Shown: positions 14,908 through 23,216 of the stretch, piece by piece
Layout: each line of letters starts with the position of its first letter
How positions within the stretch are numbered: position 1 is the stretch's first letter
Assembly (NCBI GenBank): GCA_000336895.1
Contig: AOLX01000010.1
Span: 77,128 to 117,368 of the forward strand
DNA length: 40,241 nucleotides
DNA from: Haloarcula argentinensis DSM 12282
GTDB lineage: Archaea > Halobacteriota > Halobacteria > Halobacteriales > Haloarculaceae
Direction: 5' to 3'
The notes under the pieces: generated by a model
Database searches by the model: none
Told to the model about the DNA's origin: nothing
What the model saw: only the letters and a program-made list of their open reading frames with translations
Made by a program: the position numbers and the translations under genes

Positions 14908-15204
14908 ATCTCTATATTCTGGCTCGGATATGAGATATTTGTTAGGATTAACACTCAACGGGCGATTGATGAGACGCCGTATGCAGGCTGTCTCTGCAGG
15001 CTCATCAAGCTCGAACGCCTGAACGAACGCATCCCGCTGAAACTCGCCCAGAATCGGGCCGAGTGCCGTCCAAATGTCCGCCCATGCTGGATCGTCCGGC
15101 TCGTGGTCAAGATAGTCGTGGACGGCTTCGCAGAGCTGTCGGTACTCATCCCACGCAGGAACTGGGTCGTTTGGGCCGGGCGTTGGCCAGTTGTTGCGGT
15201 CCAT
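14884..15204 (-). CDS. Hypothetical protein, 106 aa, with altered C-terminus
   Basis: Second gene of the 15510 cassette. It begins MDRNNWPTPGPNDPVPAWDE (ATG 15204); a GTG at 15234 is an alternative with a GGTGA-like ribosome site. The first ~85 residues are typical acidic GC-rich coding. The last ~20 codons are AT-rich and run into the inserted ATPase segment, overlapping that gene's 3' end by 24 bp. The original C-terminus was therefore probably replaced at the insertion junction near 14,950. Function unknown. Confidence 0.65.
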   Translation of the reverse strand: MDRNNWPTPGPNDPVPAWDEYRQLCEAVHDYLDHEPDDPAWADIWTALGPILGEFQRDAFVQAFELDEPAETACIRRLINRPLSVNPNKYLISEPEYRDSALPNRL

Positions 15205-15246
15205 ACGCTGGAGAAATCCCCGATTGGGTATCACCCCCGGGACGCG

Positions 15247-15510
15247 CTACTCCTCGGTTCCAGCAACCCAGCCCTTGTGGAAGTACACTAGCGCCGTGTC
15301 GGAGTTGAAGCACTGTCCGGAGGGAACGTGCTGCAAGACTTCTTGTTCTGGAATTGGTTCAACCACGCCCTCATCAAGCAGACTGTTGACGACATCGCGG
15401 CCCCGTGGCTCGTCAATTTCGATAGTATCGGGACGCTGCCGGTCGCGGTCCTGGGCGATCTGTTCACGCTCGAAGCGCTCGTAGTCTGGAACTGTTTCGG
15501 TCGGGTCCAT
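15247..15510 (-). CDS. Hypothetical acidic protein, 87 aa
   Basis: First gene of the cassette. It begins MDPTETVPDYERFEREQIAQ and has a helical, charged first half, then a segment (RDVVNSLLDEGVVEPIPEQEV) that could be a small winged-helix-like unit. No firm motif. It is preceded by hairpin element 13 and, farther upstream, by two TTAACCAACA-type inverted repeats, so it is the most elaborately regulated gene of the left region. Confidence 0.7.
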   Translation of the reverse strand: MDPTETVPDYERFEREQIAQDRDRQRPDTIEIDEPRGRDVVNSLLDEGVVEPIPEQEVLQHVPSGQCFNSDTALVYFHKGWVAGTEE

Positions 15511-15520
15511 GAAGGAAATC

Positions 15521-15548
15521 CCTCACCCGGTCGGGGTGATACAAAATT
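15521..15548 (-). promoter_or_regulatory. Hairpin promoter/leader element 13
   Basis: The best fold is TCACCC (15523-15528) with GGGTGA (15534-15539), a shifted register relative to the others. The box AATTTTGT at 15541-15548 and the GGTGAGGG before the start (ATG at 15510) match the family. Confidence 0.6.
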
Positions 15549-15552
15549 AGCG

Positions 15553-15594
15553 CTAACCAACAGTTTAGCGAATATGCTGGCCGCTGTTGGTTAG
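15553..15594. promoter_or_regulatory. CTAACCAACAG inverted repeat B (possible operator)
   Basis: Perfect 11-bp arms CTAACCAACAG (15553-15563) and CTGTTGGTTAG (15584-15594) with a 20-bp spacer; arm centres 31 bp apart (three helical turns). It lies just upstream of the T-rich box of element 13. Confidence 0.6.
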
Positions 15595-15631
15595 TTCAAA
15601 CTGCTCTCATCTGTAACCGTGGGAGACCGAG

Positions 15632-15675
15632 ATTAACCAACACGAGAACGGCTATCTCGGGAAGTGTTGGTTAAT
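15632..15675. promoter_or_regulatory. ATTAACCAACAC inverted repeat C (possible operator)
   Basis: Perfect 12-bp arms ATTAACCAACAC (15632-15643) and GTGTTGGTTAAT (15664-15675), again with a 20-bp spacer. An inner palindrome CGAGA...TCTCG lies within the spacer. It sits between the hairpin cassette and the orc gene. Confidence 0.6.
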
Positions 15676-15717
15676 ATTTTGCGAGTGGCACCGACCACCG
15701 CTTCCAGGATGAAATTT

Positions 15718-15737
15718 CTGAAACGGTGGTGGGGGTC
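15718..15737 (+). repeat. Origin repeat 1 (GAAACGGTGGTG type)
   Basis: CTGAAACGGTGGTGGGGGTC just beyond the 3' end of the orc gene. It matches the three repeats on the other side of the gene and has the G-rich character of archaeal origin recognition boxes. Confidence 0.7.
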
Positions 15738-15760
15738 ATTCGGATTTTCCTTAGAAGCGG

Positions 15761-17086
15761 CTACCGATTGGCTCGATTTGGACTGATAGTGCCCAAGTCA
15801 AGTTCCTCCAAACGGGGCGTATCTTCGATGACTTCCACAGCAATCTCTGTATTCACCTGCAATTGATACTCCCATGCCGGGCCACCGATAGAACCGGCTG
15901 TAGCTTTTTTACCATCAGCGATACCTTGCATATCGAGTTCACGAAGGTGATCTTTGAATCGACGTTGGCCGAGTTTATCTGCACCAATGATGTCAGCGAT
16001 ATTCTGATATACTCCGTAAGTCGGGTTTGCACGTACAGGAGTATCGTCAGACAACTCTAGAGTGGTGAGAGCAGCAAGCGCCAAGTGGGCTTGCGTAGTC
16101 ATCTCCCGCATCGCTTCAACAACAGCTTCGCGTTCAACGAGTGCTTGCGCCTGCCGAACGTGATACTCAGTAACAGTCGAATCGTTATTTTTGTCGGCCA
16201 GTTCACCTGCCTTACGGAGATATTTAATCGCTTGACGAGCATCACCGGTGTCTTGGGCTGAGAGAGCTGCGATCAGTGGAATAACATCCGTATCTAAGAC
16301 ACCAGTTTTGAACAGATACTCTTGATCAGAGTTGTCTATCGTCACGATGTTATCATCGCGATGAGAGTCAGCATTGACCTCCTCAATTGGAATAAATTCT
16401 GTATCGCGGAATGCTTTGACAGCACGGCGACGGAGAATTTGCTGGAGTTGTTCCGCGTCATATGGAGAAAAGAGGACAGAGTCGTCATAGAGTGAGCTTT
16501 TGACTTTTGGACTTAGATTATCTCGCCACTGGAGGTCATTACTTATACCAATAATACTGGGGAAAACATGGTCCTCAACGTAGTCTTGGGCGCGAGCTCG
16601 TGGAAGGCTGTAAAGAATTCTATCGTCATCACCGATGGTATCTATTTCGTCGAGGACGATGATGACTGTGCCACCAATGTCGTTCATAGCGTCAAACATC
16701 ATGTCCATTACAACATCCGTGGCGTGTCCCGTTGGCCGACTTTCACCAGTGAGTTCTACGTATATCCTAGAAGCCATTTTGTACGTGGTGGACAGATCGT
16801 GGGACTCACAGGAGACATAACACGTCGTTAAGTCAAGATGGTCAGATTCGTTTTCAGCATGATGCTGAAGTTCTGCTAGTTTGGCCTTTGCAGCGGCTGT
16901 TTTTCCCTGCCCAGCTTTTCCATGCAAAAATACATTGTTAGCTCCGACTCCTCGGGCAGCAGGAGCAAGAGACATATGCAGATCTTCCATCTCGTCGGTT
17001 CGCTCTGGAAGCTCATCTGGACGATAGTCTTCCCGAAGAACAGCCTCTTGTTCGAAAATATTGGATGAGGACGAGAAGTCAGTCAT
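15761..17086 (-). CDS. orc: Orc1/Cdc6 replication initiator
   Basis: 441 aa AAA+ initiator. Walker A GKAGQGKT is at 56-63, Walker B VIIVLDEID at 141-149, sensor-1-like SIIGISNDLQWRD follows, then PYDAEQLQQILRRR and a C-terminal winged-helix region. These proteins bind origin repeats and load the replicative helicase. The ATG at 17086 lies about 27 bp from TTTTATTA (17111-17118), a good TATA spacing. A 29-residue extension upstream lacks family similarity. The gene is flanked by G-rich repeats and the AT-rich origin. It is one of several Orc types found on haloarchaeal plasmids and chromosomes. Confidence 0.95.
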   Translation of the reverse strand: MTDFSSSSNIFEQEAVLREDYRPDELPERTDEMEDLHMSLAPAARGVGANNVFLHGKAGQGKTAAAKAKLAELQHHAENESDHLDLTTCYVSCESHDLSTTYKMASRIYVELTGESRPTGHATDVVMDMMFDAMNDIGGTVIIVLDEIDTIGDDDRILYSLPRARAQDYVEDHVFPSIIGISNDLQWRDNLSPKVKSSLYDDSVLFSPYDAEQLQQILRRRAVKAFRDTEFIPIEEVNADSHRDDNIVTIDNSDQEYLFKTGVLDTDVIPLIAALSAQDTGDARQAIKYLRKAGELADKNNDSTVTEYHVRQAQALVEREAVVEAMREMTTQAHLALAALTTLELSDDTPVRANPTYGVYQNIADIIGADKLGQRRFKDHLRELDMQGIADGKKATAGSIGGPAWEYQLQVNTEIAVEVIEDTPRLEELDLGTISPNRANR

Positions 17087-17167
17087 ATCTGTCACCAATA
17101 CTATCGGGCATAATAAAACCCCAGTGTCAGCAATGTCTGTAACGTCCCGAATTCTGAGAGGCACCAC

Positions 17168-17185
17168 ACCCACACCACCGTTTCA
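17168..17185 (-). repeat. Origin repeat 2 (inverted)
   Basis: TGAAACGGTGGTGTGGGT in minus orientation, facing origin repeats 3 and 4. It lies about 80 bp upstream of the orc start, so the initiator could repress its own promoter by binding here (inference). Confidence 0.7.
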
Positions 17186-17451
17186 TGAATTTCGCGCTCA
17201 AATCCCTGTGTAGTATCTTGATGAACTGTACTGGGTTATTGCCAAGGATAATCTTCAGGAGCGGTTCGACAGTACTCCGGTCTATATTATTATTTATAAC
17301 GTTTTCGTCTAGTAGTAGTAAGTATAGTAGTAAACTATCTCAGCTGGCTAAGTTTCAAGTATAAACTGCAAATCTAACTGTGTTTATATACTGTATCAAC
17401 TTCCACAGCCTGTGTGAAATTTTCTCCGTTACGATCTCACTCGCTAAATTG

Positions 17452-17471
17452 CTGAAACGGTGGTGTGGGTC
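17452..17471 (+). repeat. Origin repeat 3
   Basis: CTGAAACGGTGGTGTGGGTC, plus orientation. Together with repeat 2 it brackets the AT-rich stretch at 17.28-17.40 kb, the likely unwinding site. Confidence 0.7.
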
Positions 17472-17707
17472 CTCATATTGATATCACCCTCTACCTGAAG
17501 ACAGGGAGGTCCTGTGAAGTCCTAATTTTCGCGCTCTCGTAGGACAGCCCCCACATTGGATGCCCTGATGCAAGGTTTTCCGAGCTGACTTCTCACAAAG
17601 GGGTTAGAACAGTGTGTCCACTATTTCCGACTCTGTGGTAGATCGCCAGACTGCTCACTAGCCACTTCCATTCCTTTTCCTTCTCTTGAGTGTTCAGCTA
17701 AGAATTC

Positions 17708-17726
17708 CTGAAACGGTGGTGTGTGC
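17708..17726 (+). repeat. Origin repeat 4
   Basis: CTGAAACGGTGGTGTGTGC, plus orientation, with a slightly altered 3' end, followed by a second AT-rich stretch. Confidence 0.65.
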
Positions 17727-18139
17727 GATCTCGTTACACCCATTCCAAAGACAAAATCTATATCTTCCTTATATATCCTATCCTATCAGAAAAGTGGTGT
17801 TACTTTCGGTTTAGTTACCAACTATATAGTCTATATTGTCTAGATTTGTATGGTATAAGAAATCTCACATTAACTCCAATTTACCTCTCTTGTTGTACTC
17901 TGAGAACGCATTAACAATCAGGTGAGGGAATAAGCACAAGCAGCCCGATATAATACAAAAGTATTATATAGAAATAGATTTTGTTCATCTCACAAGTTTT
18001 TAGTTAATCCCACTGTCATAATCTGCTGACAAATCCAAGACAGGATTCAACAACACCATAAGAAATCTAACATAGAATCGGTAGCGGATTACCGGTGGGG
18101 AATCGGTGGGCAAGCAAGAAACCAGAACCAGAGGCATCC

Positions 18140-18595
18140 ATGTCAGCACGAACTAACGCATCGAACGAATCGACTTCACAACCAACACTCTACACTCACG
18201 CAAAGCGCCGGCTCGCCGAAGCGTGGCTCACGCCCGGTGTGCGACCGGCAACGCAGTTGCTGTTGATCCTCACGCTATTTGCTGGCTCTGCGATGGGCCA
18301 GACCGACGTCGGGAACATATACTGTGGCACTGCTGTCGAAGACGGCGTCAACGTCGTCTTTGGGGCACTGGCTGGCCTTGGCTTGCCGGCGACGATGGTC
18401 TTCGTCGGCCGCAGTGGACTCTCATACATGCGGGCTTCGGGTAACCCGAACCAGCAAAATGAGGCTCGGCGGGACCTCATCCTCTCGCTCGTCGGACTAG
18501 GCGTTGTTGTGCTGGCAATCGTGGCTCCAGAGCTTATCACGAAGTTCGGGAACAACGTTGGCTTCGGCTTCTCGGACTGCGTGACGCCATTCTAA
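18140..18595 (+). CDS. Small two-helix membrane protein, possible VirB2/TrbC-like pilin
   Basis: 151 aa. A polar N-terminus is followed by a hydrophobic segment (ATQLLLILTLFAGSAMG), a short loop with GNIYCGTAVEDG, then GALAGLGLPATMVFVGRSGL and LILSLVGLGVVVLAIVAPELI. The order of leader-like helix and two more helices, its small size and first place in the operon suggest a VirB2/TrbC-type conjugative pilin. The sequence evidence is only topological. The ATG at 18140 is preferred over a GTG at 18095. It is followed 3 bp later by the glycoprotein gene. Confidence 0.6.
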   Translation: MSARTNASNESTSQPTLYTHAKRRLAEAWLTPGVRPATQLLLILTLFAGSAMGQTDVGNIYCGTAVEDGVNVVFGALAGLGLPATMVFVGRSGLSYMRASGNPNQQNEARRDLILSLVGLGVVVLAIVAPELITKFGNNVGFGFSDCVTPF

Positions 18596-18598
18596 ACG

Positions 18599-20659
18599 AT
18601 GCCACCACTCCGCTCACTGCTGGTGATCGCGGCCTTTTGCTCGCTGCTCTTGACAGTCGCAGCTGCGGGGCCTGCGTCTGCTGGTAGCAACCCAGTCCAG
18701 ATTGAGCGGGGGACGGCACACACCCTCACCGGTTCGAGCCACGGTGGCGTGGGGGTACTACAACAAAACGCCACCGCACCGAATGGCTCCAGCGGAGAGG
18801 GAACGGAAGCGAACGACACTGAAACAAACGAGTCCAGTGCCCGTGACCCAGCGGCCAACGGAACGGCAGCCAACGAAACCGCGGGCAACGAGTCCGTTGA
18901 CCGAGAGCCGGCAACGAACCAGACAGGCGTGAATAGGTCTGTCAAACTCGGAGCAAGGCAGAACCTCAGCGCGAAAGTCTCGTGCTACGAGAATGCCTCG
19001 AATCCACCAGCAAACGCCTCTGTCGGGGACAACGCGACGGCGGGTGTTCTCCCACCTAACCGGTCGTACAACCACAACCACACGTTCTTCCGTGCGCTGT
19101 GGTCTGGCGACCCCGATCATCCAGACCCCACACGGGCTGACCGGGCCGAGGCCGAGAACGGCACGCTGGCTGTTCTGCCTTCTTGCACGGGAGATATGCT
19201 CTCTCGCGAGCCATCGAACACGACGCTGTGGAACCGGCCTGAACACGACTCGTTCCGGACTGGTATCGAGAACTCCTCGCAACCAGTGAACGTCACGGAT
19301 ACTCGCTCTGGACTCTGGATTCGTGACGCCTACGTCACGTTCTTTAGCGTCGAACCATCGACGGTTGTCCATCGAGAGTCTGGCACGGAGCGTCTGGTCC
19401 GTCCGAACGGAACCGTTCGTGCCATCCACGACTACCGGGTGTACATCTCGGAGTTCTTCGAGGACGACTTCCGAGTGGTGAACACGTCGACGAACACGAC
19501 GCTGTATGCCAACGGCACTGCAATGGACAACAGCACTGCCGCCCAGCCCACGCTCAACTACACGGAGATCAACGGAACGACTGAACTCCAGTTGGTCACG
19601 ACGATTTCGACGAATCTCTCGGAGATTGACGATGACGAGATTGACGAGTACGAACTGACAGTCACGGACTCACGGACGGTCCAGGTAGAAAATCTCTCCG
19701 AGCGGGAGATGGTCGTCGAGCCCGGCGTCGTTCCGAACGGCAGAGGGGCCACGACTGACGACTATCGAATCGGGACTGTAATCCCCGGCAGCTGGCAGAG
19801 CGTCCAGTTCGACGGGGGATACGAGGTTCGGAGCAAGTGGCGGTTCTACACTCGTTCATCGCCCGGCTGGAAAAACTGGTCAGCAAACACGACGACGCCC
19901 GTACGACCGCTTGAAACCCATGCTGTCCGGGCTACGGAAGGTCCAGAAGTAACCGTCAACCGCGTCCAAAACGAGAGTTCCGACGGCTGGCGGTTCATCC
20001 CGTCGCTCGAAGCGACGTATCCGATGAACGCGACGGGAAATACGACGGCGAACGCGACCAACAGGACCACGCTCCCGCCAGAGATTCGGGTCAACCGGTC
20101 GGCGCCGTTCACGACTGCGGATCGGTTTACGATTCGGAGTGCGGAACAACTCAGGACAGAGAACTTCGAGATTCGCGGACTCGTTCGCGGGAACAGCATC
20201 GAACAGCCCACGGACTCGACGAACCCGACGCCAATCCGGGAGGTCAACATCACCTCTGAAGTCGTCAATTCGACCGACAACTCGACGGACCTGCTAGTCA
20301 GGGTCGAACCGAAGGCTGGCTTCCCGATTGCGGCAGGGAACGTCACTGTCGCAACGGGACAGTCCCGGGTCAAACGATCGCTCTCTGCCGATGACGAGAT
20401 TACGGTCACCGTCGACCAGGGTGAAGTCTCCTCGGCGATAGTCACGTATCGTCCGACTCAGATCTGGTGGGAGCAAGGGCGTGCTGTCCCGGTGCGAGAC
20501 ACGCAAGAACGCGTTGCGTATGAGGTAGATCTTCCAGACCTATCGGAGTTCATCGACCTCGTTGTGGTGACGCTCCTGACGGTGTTGCCGGCTGTGCTGG
20601 CGTTGTACGGCTACGACGTCTGGACGAGAGGCCAATTTGTTGGTTGGTATAATCCATGA
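18599..20659 (+). CDS. Secreted, sequon-rich surface protein with C-terminal membrane anchor, 686 aa
   Basis: N-terminal signal peptide (LLVIAAFCSLLLTVAAAGPA, residues 7-26). N-X-S/T glycosylation sequons occur throughout, over a dozen in the first 180 residues (NAT, NGS, NDT, NGT, NET, NQT, NRS). The C-terminus has one membrane helix (LVVVTLLTVLPAVLALYGYDV) and a short cytoplasmic tail, so most of the chain is outside the cell. Residues 55-125 are low-complexity, possibly a stalk. Placement next to the pilin candidate and the lipoprotein suggests a mating-contact or channel component. No known domain recognised. Confidence 0.8.
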   Translation: MPPLRSLLVIAAFCSLLLTVAAAGPASAGSNPVQIERGTAHTLTGSSHGGVGVLQQNATAPNGSSGEGTEANDTETNESSARDPAANGTAANETAGNESVDREPATNQTGVNRSVKLGARQNLSAKVSCYENASNPPANASVGDNATAGVLPPNRSYNHNHTFFRALWSGDPDHPDPTRADRAEAENGTLAVLPSCTGDMLSREPSNTTLWNRPEHDSFRTGIENSSQPVNVTDTRSGLWIRDAYVTFFSVEPSTVVHRESGTERLVRPNGTVRAIHDYRVYISEFFEDDFRVVNTSTNTTLYANGTAMDNSTAAQPTLNYTEINGTTELQLVTTISTNLSEIDDDEIDEYELTVTDSRTVQVENLSEREMVVEPGVVPNGRGATTDDYRIGTVIPGSWQSVQFDGGYEVRSKWRFYTRSSPGWKNWSANTTTPVRPLETHAVRATEGPEVTVNRVQNESSDGWRFIPSLEATYPMNATGNTTANATNRTTLPPEIRVNRSAPFTTADRFTIRSAEQLRTENFEIRGLVRGNSIEQPTDSTNPTPIREVNITSEVVNSTDNSTDLLVRVEPKAGFPIAAGNVTVATGQSRVKRSLSADDEITVTVDQGEVSSAIVTYRPTQIWWEQGRAVPVRDTQERVAYEVDLPDLSEFIDLVVVTLLTVLPAVLALYGYDVWTRGQFVGWYNP

Positions 20660-21504
20660 CAAAGCAAAATATACCACGAAATAGCAGTATCGACCGTAGA
20701 ACAGTACTGGGACTCCTCAGCGGGAGTCTTGCCACGCTTGCAGGATGCAGTAGCGGGCTGTCTGATAGCAGTGACGGAGGTGACGGAGGCGGCGGCCCGC
20801 CCGAAGAGCAGTCCGGCTACATCGAAGAAACATCGATTGAGATTGTCGAGAACGGCCGCCAATTGGCTCTGGAAGTGGCTGTGACCGATGAGATCGAGCC
20901 GTCATCGGTTAGCATCATCACAGAGTCCGGACGGGAGTTCTCCAGCGACTACTTCAGCTCCGGCGAAACCCGGACACGCCTCTCACTAACAGAAGGAGAG
21001 TACTCGTACGAACCGCTGCCTCGGGGCCAGCACACGCTCTATCTCCGTGGTGACAACGTCGAAACTAAACTCCCACTCGAACTGGGCACCACGTTTGAGT
21101 TTGAGGAAATCGTCCCCGGGACTGAGCATGAAGAGATCCGCGACGATAGCCTAGGGATGGTTGTCCGGAATGTGGGCCAGCGAACTGGCGCAGCAACACG
21201 GACAATCCTCAACGGAGAAAACAAAGACAGCAAGGCATTTGAACCAACAAAGCCGGGTGAAACCGGGATTGTCGAATTTACTTTTCTCCTGAAAGATCGC
21301 GCGCACTGTGTAAAAGTCGAAGAAACGACGGTAAGAGAGGAGGAATTGACTGTTGGATTCCTCTGGAGTGACCCGGTTACTGTCATCCAACCTATCAAGT
21401 ATACCGATCGGTTTGACAGCACCGGTAACGGGTGCAAACGAACCCTAGCTGGTGAGCCAGAAAGGGTCACCACAACCCCGACAAAGACGGAGACGGAGAC
21501 GTAG
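20656..21504 (+). CDS. Tat-exported lipoprotein, 282 aa
   Basis: The signal is a twin-arginine motif plus lipobox: DRRTVLGLLSGSLATLAGC with the lipidated Cys at about residue 31. A Ser/Gly/Asp linker and then a mostly beta-strand domain follow (SIEIVENGRQLALEVAVTDE, and GMVVRNVGQRTG later). The C-terminus is Thr-rich. ATGA overlap with the glycoprotein gene. It is probably anchored to the outer face of the membrane as part of the transfer apparatus; no enzyme motif is seen. Confidence 0.85.
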   Translation: MTKQNIPRNSSIDRRTVLGLLSGSLATLAGCSSGLSDSSDGGDGGGGPPEEQSGYIEETSIEIVENGRQLALEVAVTDEIEPSSVSIITESGREFSSDYFSSGETRTRLSLTEGEYSYEPLPRGQHTLYLRGDNVETKLPLELGTTFEFEEIVPGTEHEEIRDDSLGMVVRNVGQRTGAATRTILNGENKDSKAFEPTKPGETGIVEFTFLLKDRAHCVKVEETTVREEELTVGFLWSDPVTVIQPIKYTDRFDSTGNGCKRTLAGEPERVTTTPTKTETET

Positions 21505-21506
21505 CA

Positions 21507-23216
21507 ATGCAGTCGGAAATTGGTGAAGAAATCGTTAAGGAAATCGTCGAGAGGGCGATTAGAGAACTCTCGTCGGCAATCACATCGGGTATCAGTGGCT
21601 TCCTTGTTCAACTTAAAACGCAGATAATCAATTATCTTGACGGGTTTTTCCGAGCCATTATTGATCCGATGGTGCGGACGCCTGCTCCTGAAGGGCCGAA
21701 TTCAGCAGCCCCTGTCGACATTGCATTTGAGTCTGCGAGCAATGCCCCGTGGGACGCGTTAATCTCAGGCATCTACTTCGATGCAATCGTTGGGCTAGCG
21801 CTCGGTATCCAGTTTTCTGTTCTAGCGATGATCGGGCTCAGGTACGGGTCGATGAACCCTGTTATCCGGAAGAAACTCCTACGTCGCCTCGGAGTGGCAT
21901 TTCTTTCGCTGTTCTTCTGGCTCCCAGTGGCCTCACTGGGGACGCAATTCTTCGACGCTATCGGCAAGGTGATCTACCAGACCGGTCAGTCCGAGGAAGA
22001 GATCGCCGCACTAATCGGCTCAGTCCAGGAAATTGCGGAACTCAGCCTTGGGGTATTTGTCGTTCTGATGATCGTCGGACTGTACGTCTACCTGAAGGCG
22101 GCGTTCATCTTCATCACCCGGTGGCTGCTGGTCTTCCTGATGACCCTCTCGATGCCGCTGGTCGCGACATTCTGGGCAGTCGAAGTCTGGCCGCTGAACC
22201 GCTTCTCGGGACTGGCGAAGCAGATCGCCGGCGCGTATCCCGGAGTCCTCGCTGCGGGCATCCCGCCTGCAATCCTGATACGCATGAGCTTTGAAGCGAC
22301 AAACTGGGGACTGCCCTCTAAGTTATCGCTGTTCATCAGCCTCGTGACGCTGTACCTGGCGGCGAAGTCCCAGAAAGTCCTCATCCAGCGTAGTAGCCGC
22401 GTTGCAGTTCAAATCAGCGAACAGGCACTCGGCGGCGGCAAAAAGCCACTCAAGGTGGGTGCGGCGGCCACTGGTGCAGCGGCGACAGCTGGCGCTGGAG
22501 CGGTCGGTGGACCCGGCGCAGCGATGGCGACCGGGGGCACGATTCGAGCAGCTTCAGGTGCCGCAAAGGGACGCGTTGGAAGCGCTGCCACGGGTGCCCA
22601 AATGGTCCACCGTCAGATGGCGGCCAACCCAGCCGGCATGAAGAGCGGTTCCAGTAGCAGTGGCTCCGGGAGCGCTGGTAGCGGTGGAAGCGGGACCAAC
22701 GGCTCCGGTGGTGGCGGAAGCAGTGGCGGCGCAGGCGGTTCCGCCCCGCCCTCTGGTGGCAGTGGTAGCAGCGGGTCCGGTGGTTCAGGCGGTTCAGGTG
22801 GCTCCACTTCCCCCGTCAGTGGGGGCGGCGGGTCCAATGGCGCGTCTGCCGGCAGTTCCCTTGACAGCCGGTTCACCAATTCCAGCAACGGGAGTGCTCC
22901 ATCTGGAGACTCCGATAGCGATGCTGACCCGATAGAGGAACGCCAGACAGAGGTTGAGCGGCAAACAGAACTGGAGCCTCAGACCAAGATCGAGCGCCAG
23001 ACACAGGTCAACTCCGGTGACACCAGAGTCTACGAGTCTGGCTCGGACCCGCCATTCTCCGACGAGGACAGTGCTGCAACCGGGACCGACACCGACAGTG
23101 GGTCCGATGGATCTGAGTCGTATGACTCGCTGCAGGACGTGTTTGCGACTGATGACGATGTATTAGGGCCGGATGTGTACCGCGACGGCCTGCCCCACTG
23201 GGAGGATGACGACTAA
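21507..23216 (+). CDS. VirB6/TrbL-like polytopic membrane protein with Gly/Ser-rich tail, 569 aa
   Basis: After an amphipathic N-terminus there are at least five hydrophobic segments between residues 90 and 300, among them IVGLALGIQFSVLAMIGLRY, LGVAFLSLFFWLPVASLG, LSLGVFVVLMIVGLYVYL and WLLVFLMTLSMPLVATFWA. The tail to the end is Ala/Gly- then Gly/Ser-rich low complexity, followed by an acidic end. This matches the channel-forming VirB6/TrbL type in topology and gene position directly before virB4. The stop overlaps the VirB4 start by one base. The tail repeats may be prone to expansion. Confidence 0.75.
   Translation: MQSEIGEEIVKEIVERAIRELSSAITSGISGFLVQLKTQIINYLDGFFRAIIDPMVRTPAPEGPNSAAPVDIAFESASNAPWDALISGIYFDAIVGLALGIQFSVLAMIGLRYGSMNPVIRKKLLRRLGVAFLSLFFWLPVASLGTQFFDAIGKVIYQTGQSEEEIAALIGSVQEIAELSLGVFVVLMIVGLYVYLKAAFIFITRWLLVFLMTLSMPLVATFWAVEVWPLNRFSGLAKQIAGAYPGVLAAGIPPAILIRMSFEATNWGLPSKLSLFISLVTLYLAAKSQKVLIQRSSRVAVQISEQALGGGKKPLKVGAAATGAAATAGAGAVGGPGAAMATGGTIRAASGAAKGRVGSAATGAQMVHRQMAANPAGMKSGSSSSGSGSAGSGGSGTNGSGGGGSSGGAGGSAPPSGGSGSSGSGGSGGSGGSTSPVSGGGGSNGASAGSSLDSRFTNSSNGSAPSGDSDSDADPIEERQTEVERQTELEPQTKIERQTQVNSGDTRVYESGSDPPFSDEDSAATGTDTDSGSDGSESYDSLQDVFATDDDVLGPDVYRDGLPHWEDDD

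Larger units (their letters stand above)
17087..18139. other. Replication origin region, AT-rich, no gene
   Basis: About 1 kb without a convincing gene. It holds three of the four GAAACGGTGGTG repeats and several very AT-rich stretches, notably 17,282-17,340 (TATTATTATTTATAACG, then an AGTAGTAGTA run) and 17,755-18,000. The arrangement of initiator gene, repeats in both orientations and an unwinding-prone segment is that of a haloarchaeal origin. A 63-aa frame at 17723-17914 is AT-noise. The right end must also contain the promoter of the conjugation operon. Confidence 0.75.

Noticed and set aside
486..15548. Reading the hairpin cassettes as an integron array with attC sites
   Set aside because: The elements are at the 5' ends of genes with a promoter-like box and close to start codons, whereas attC sites lie at 3' ends. 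No integron integrase is present in the window.
17723..17914. 63-aa plus-strand frame
   Set aside because: AT-rich origin DNA; Tyr/Leu/Ile-rich without any feature of a protein.
18758..19429. 223-aa minus-strand frame inside the glycoprotein gene
   Set aside because: Antisense shadow; the plus-strand signal peptide, sequons and membrane anchor are convincing.
22613..22888. Proline-rich minus-strand frame
   Set aside because: Reverse complement of the Gly/Ser repeats of the VirB6-like tail.
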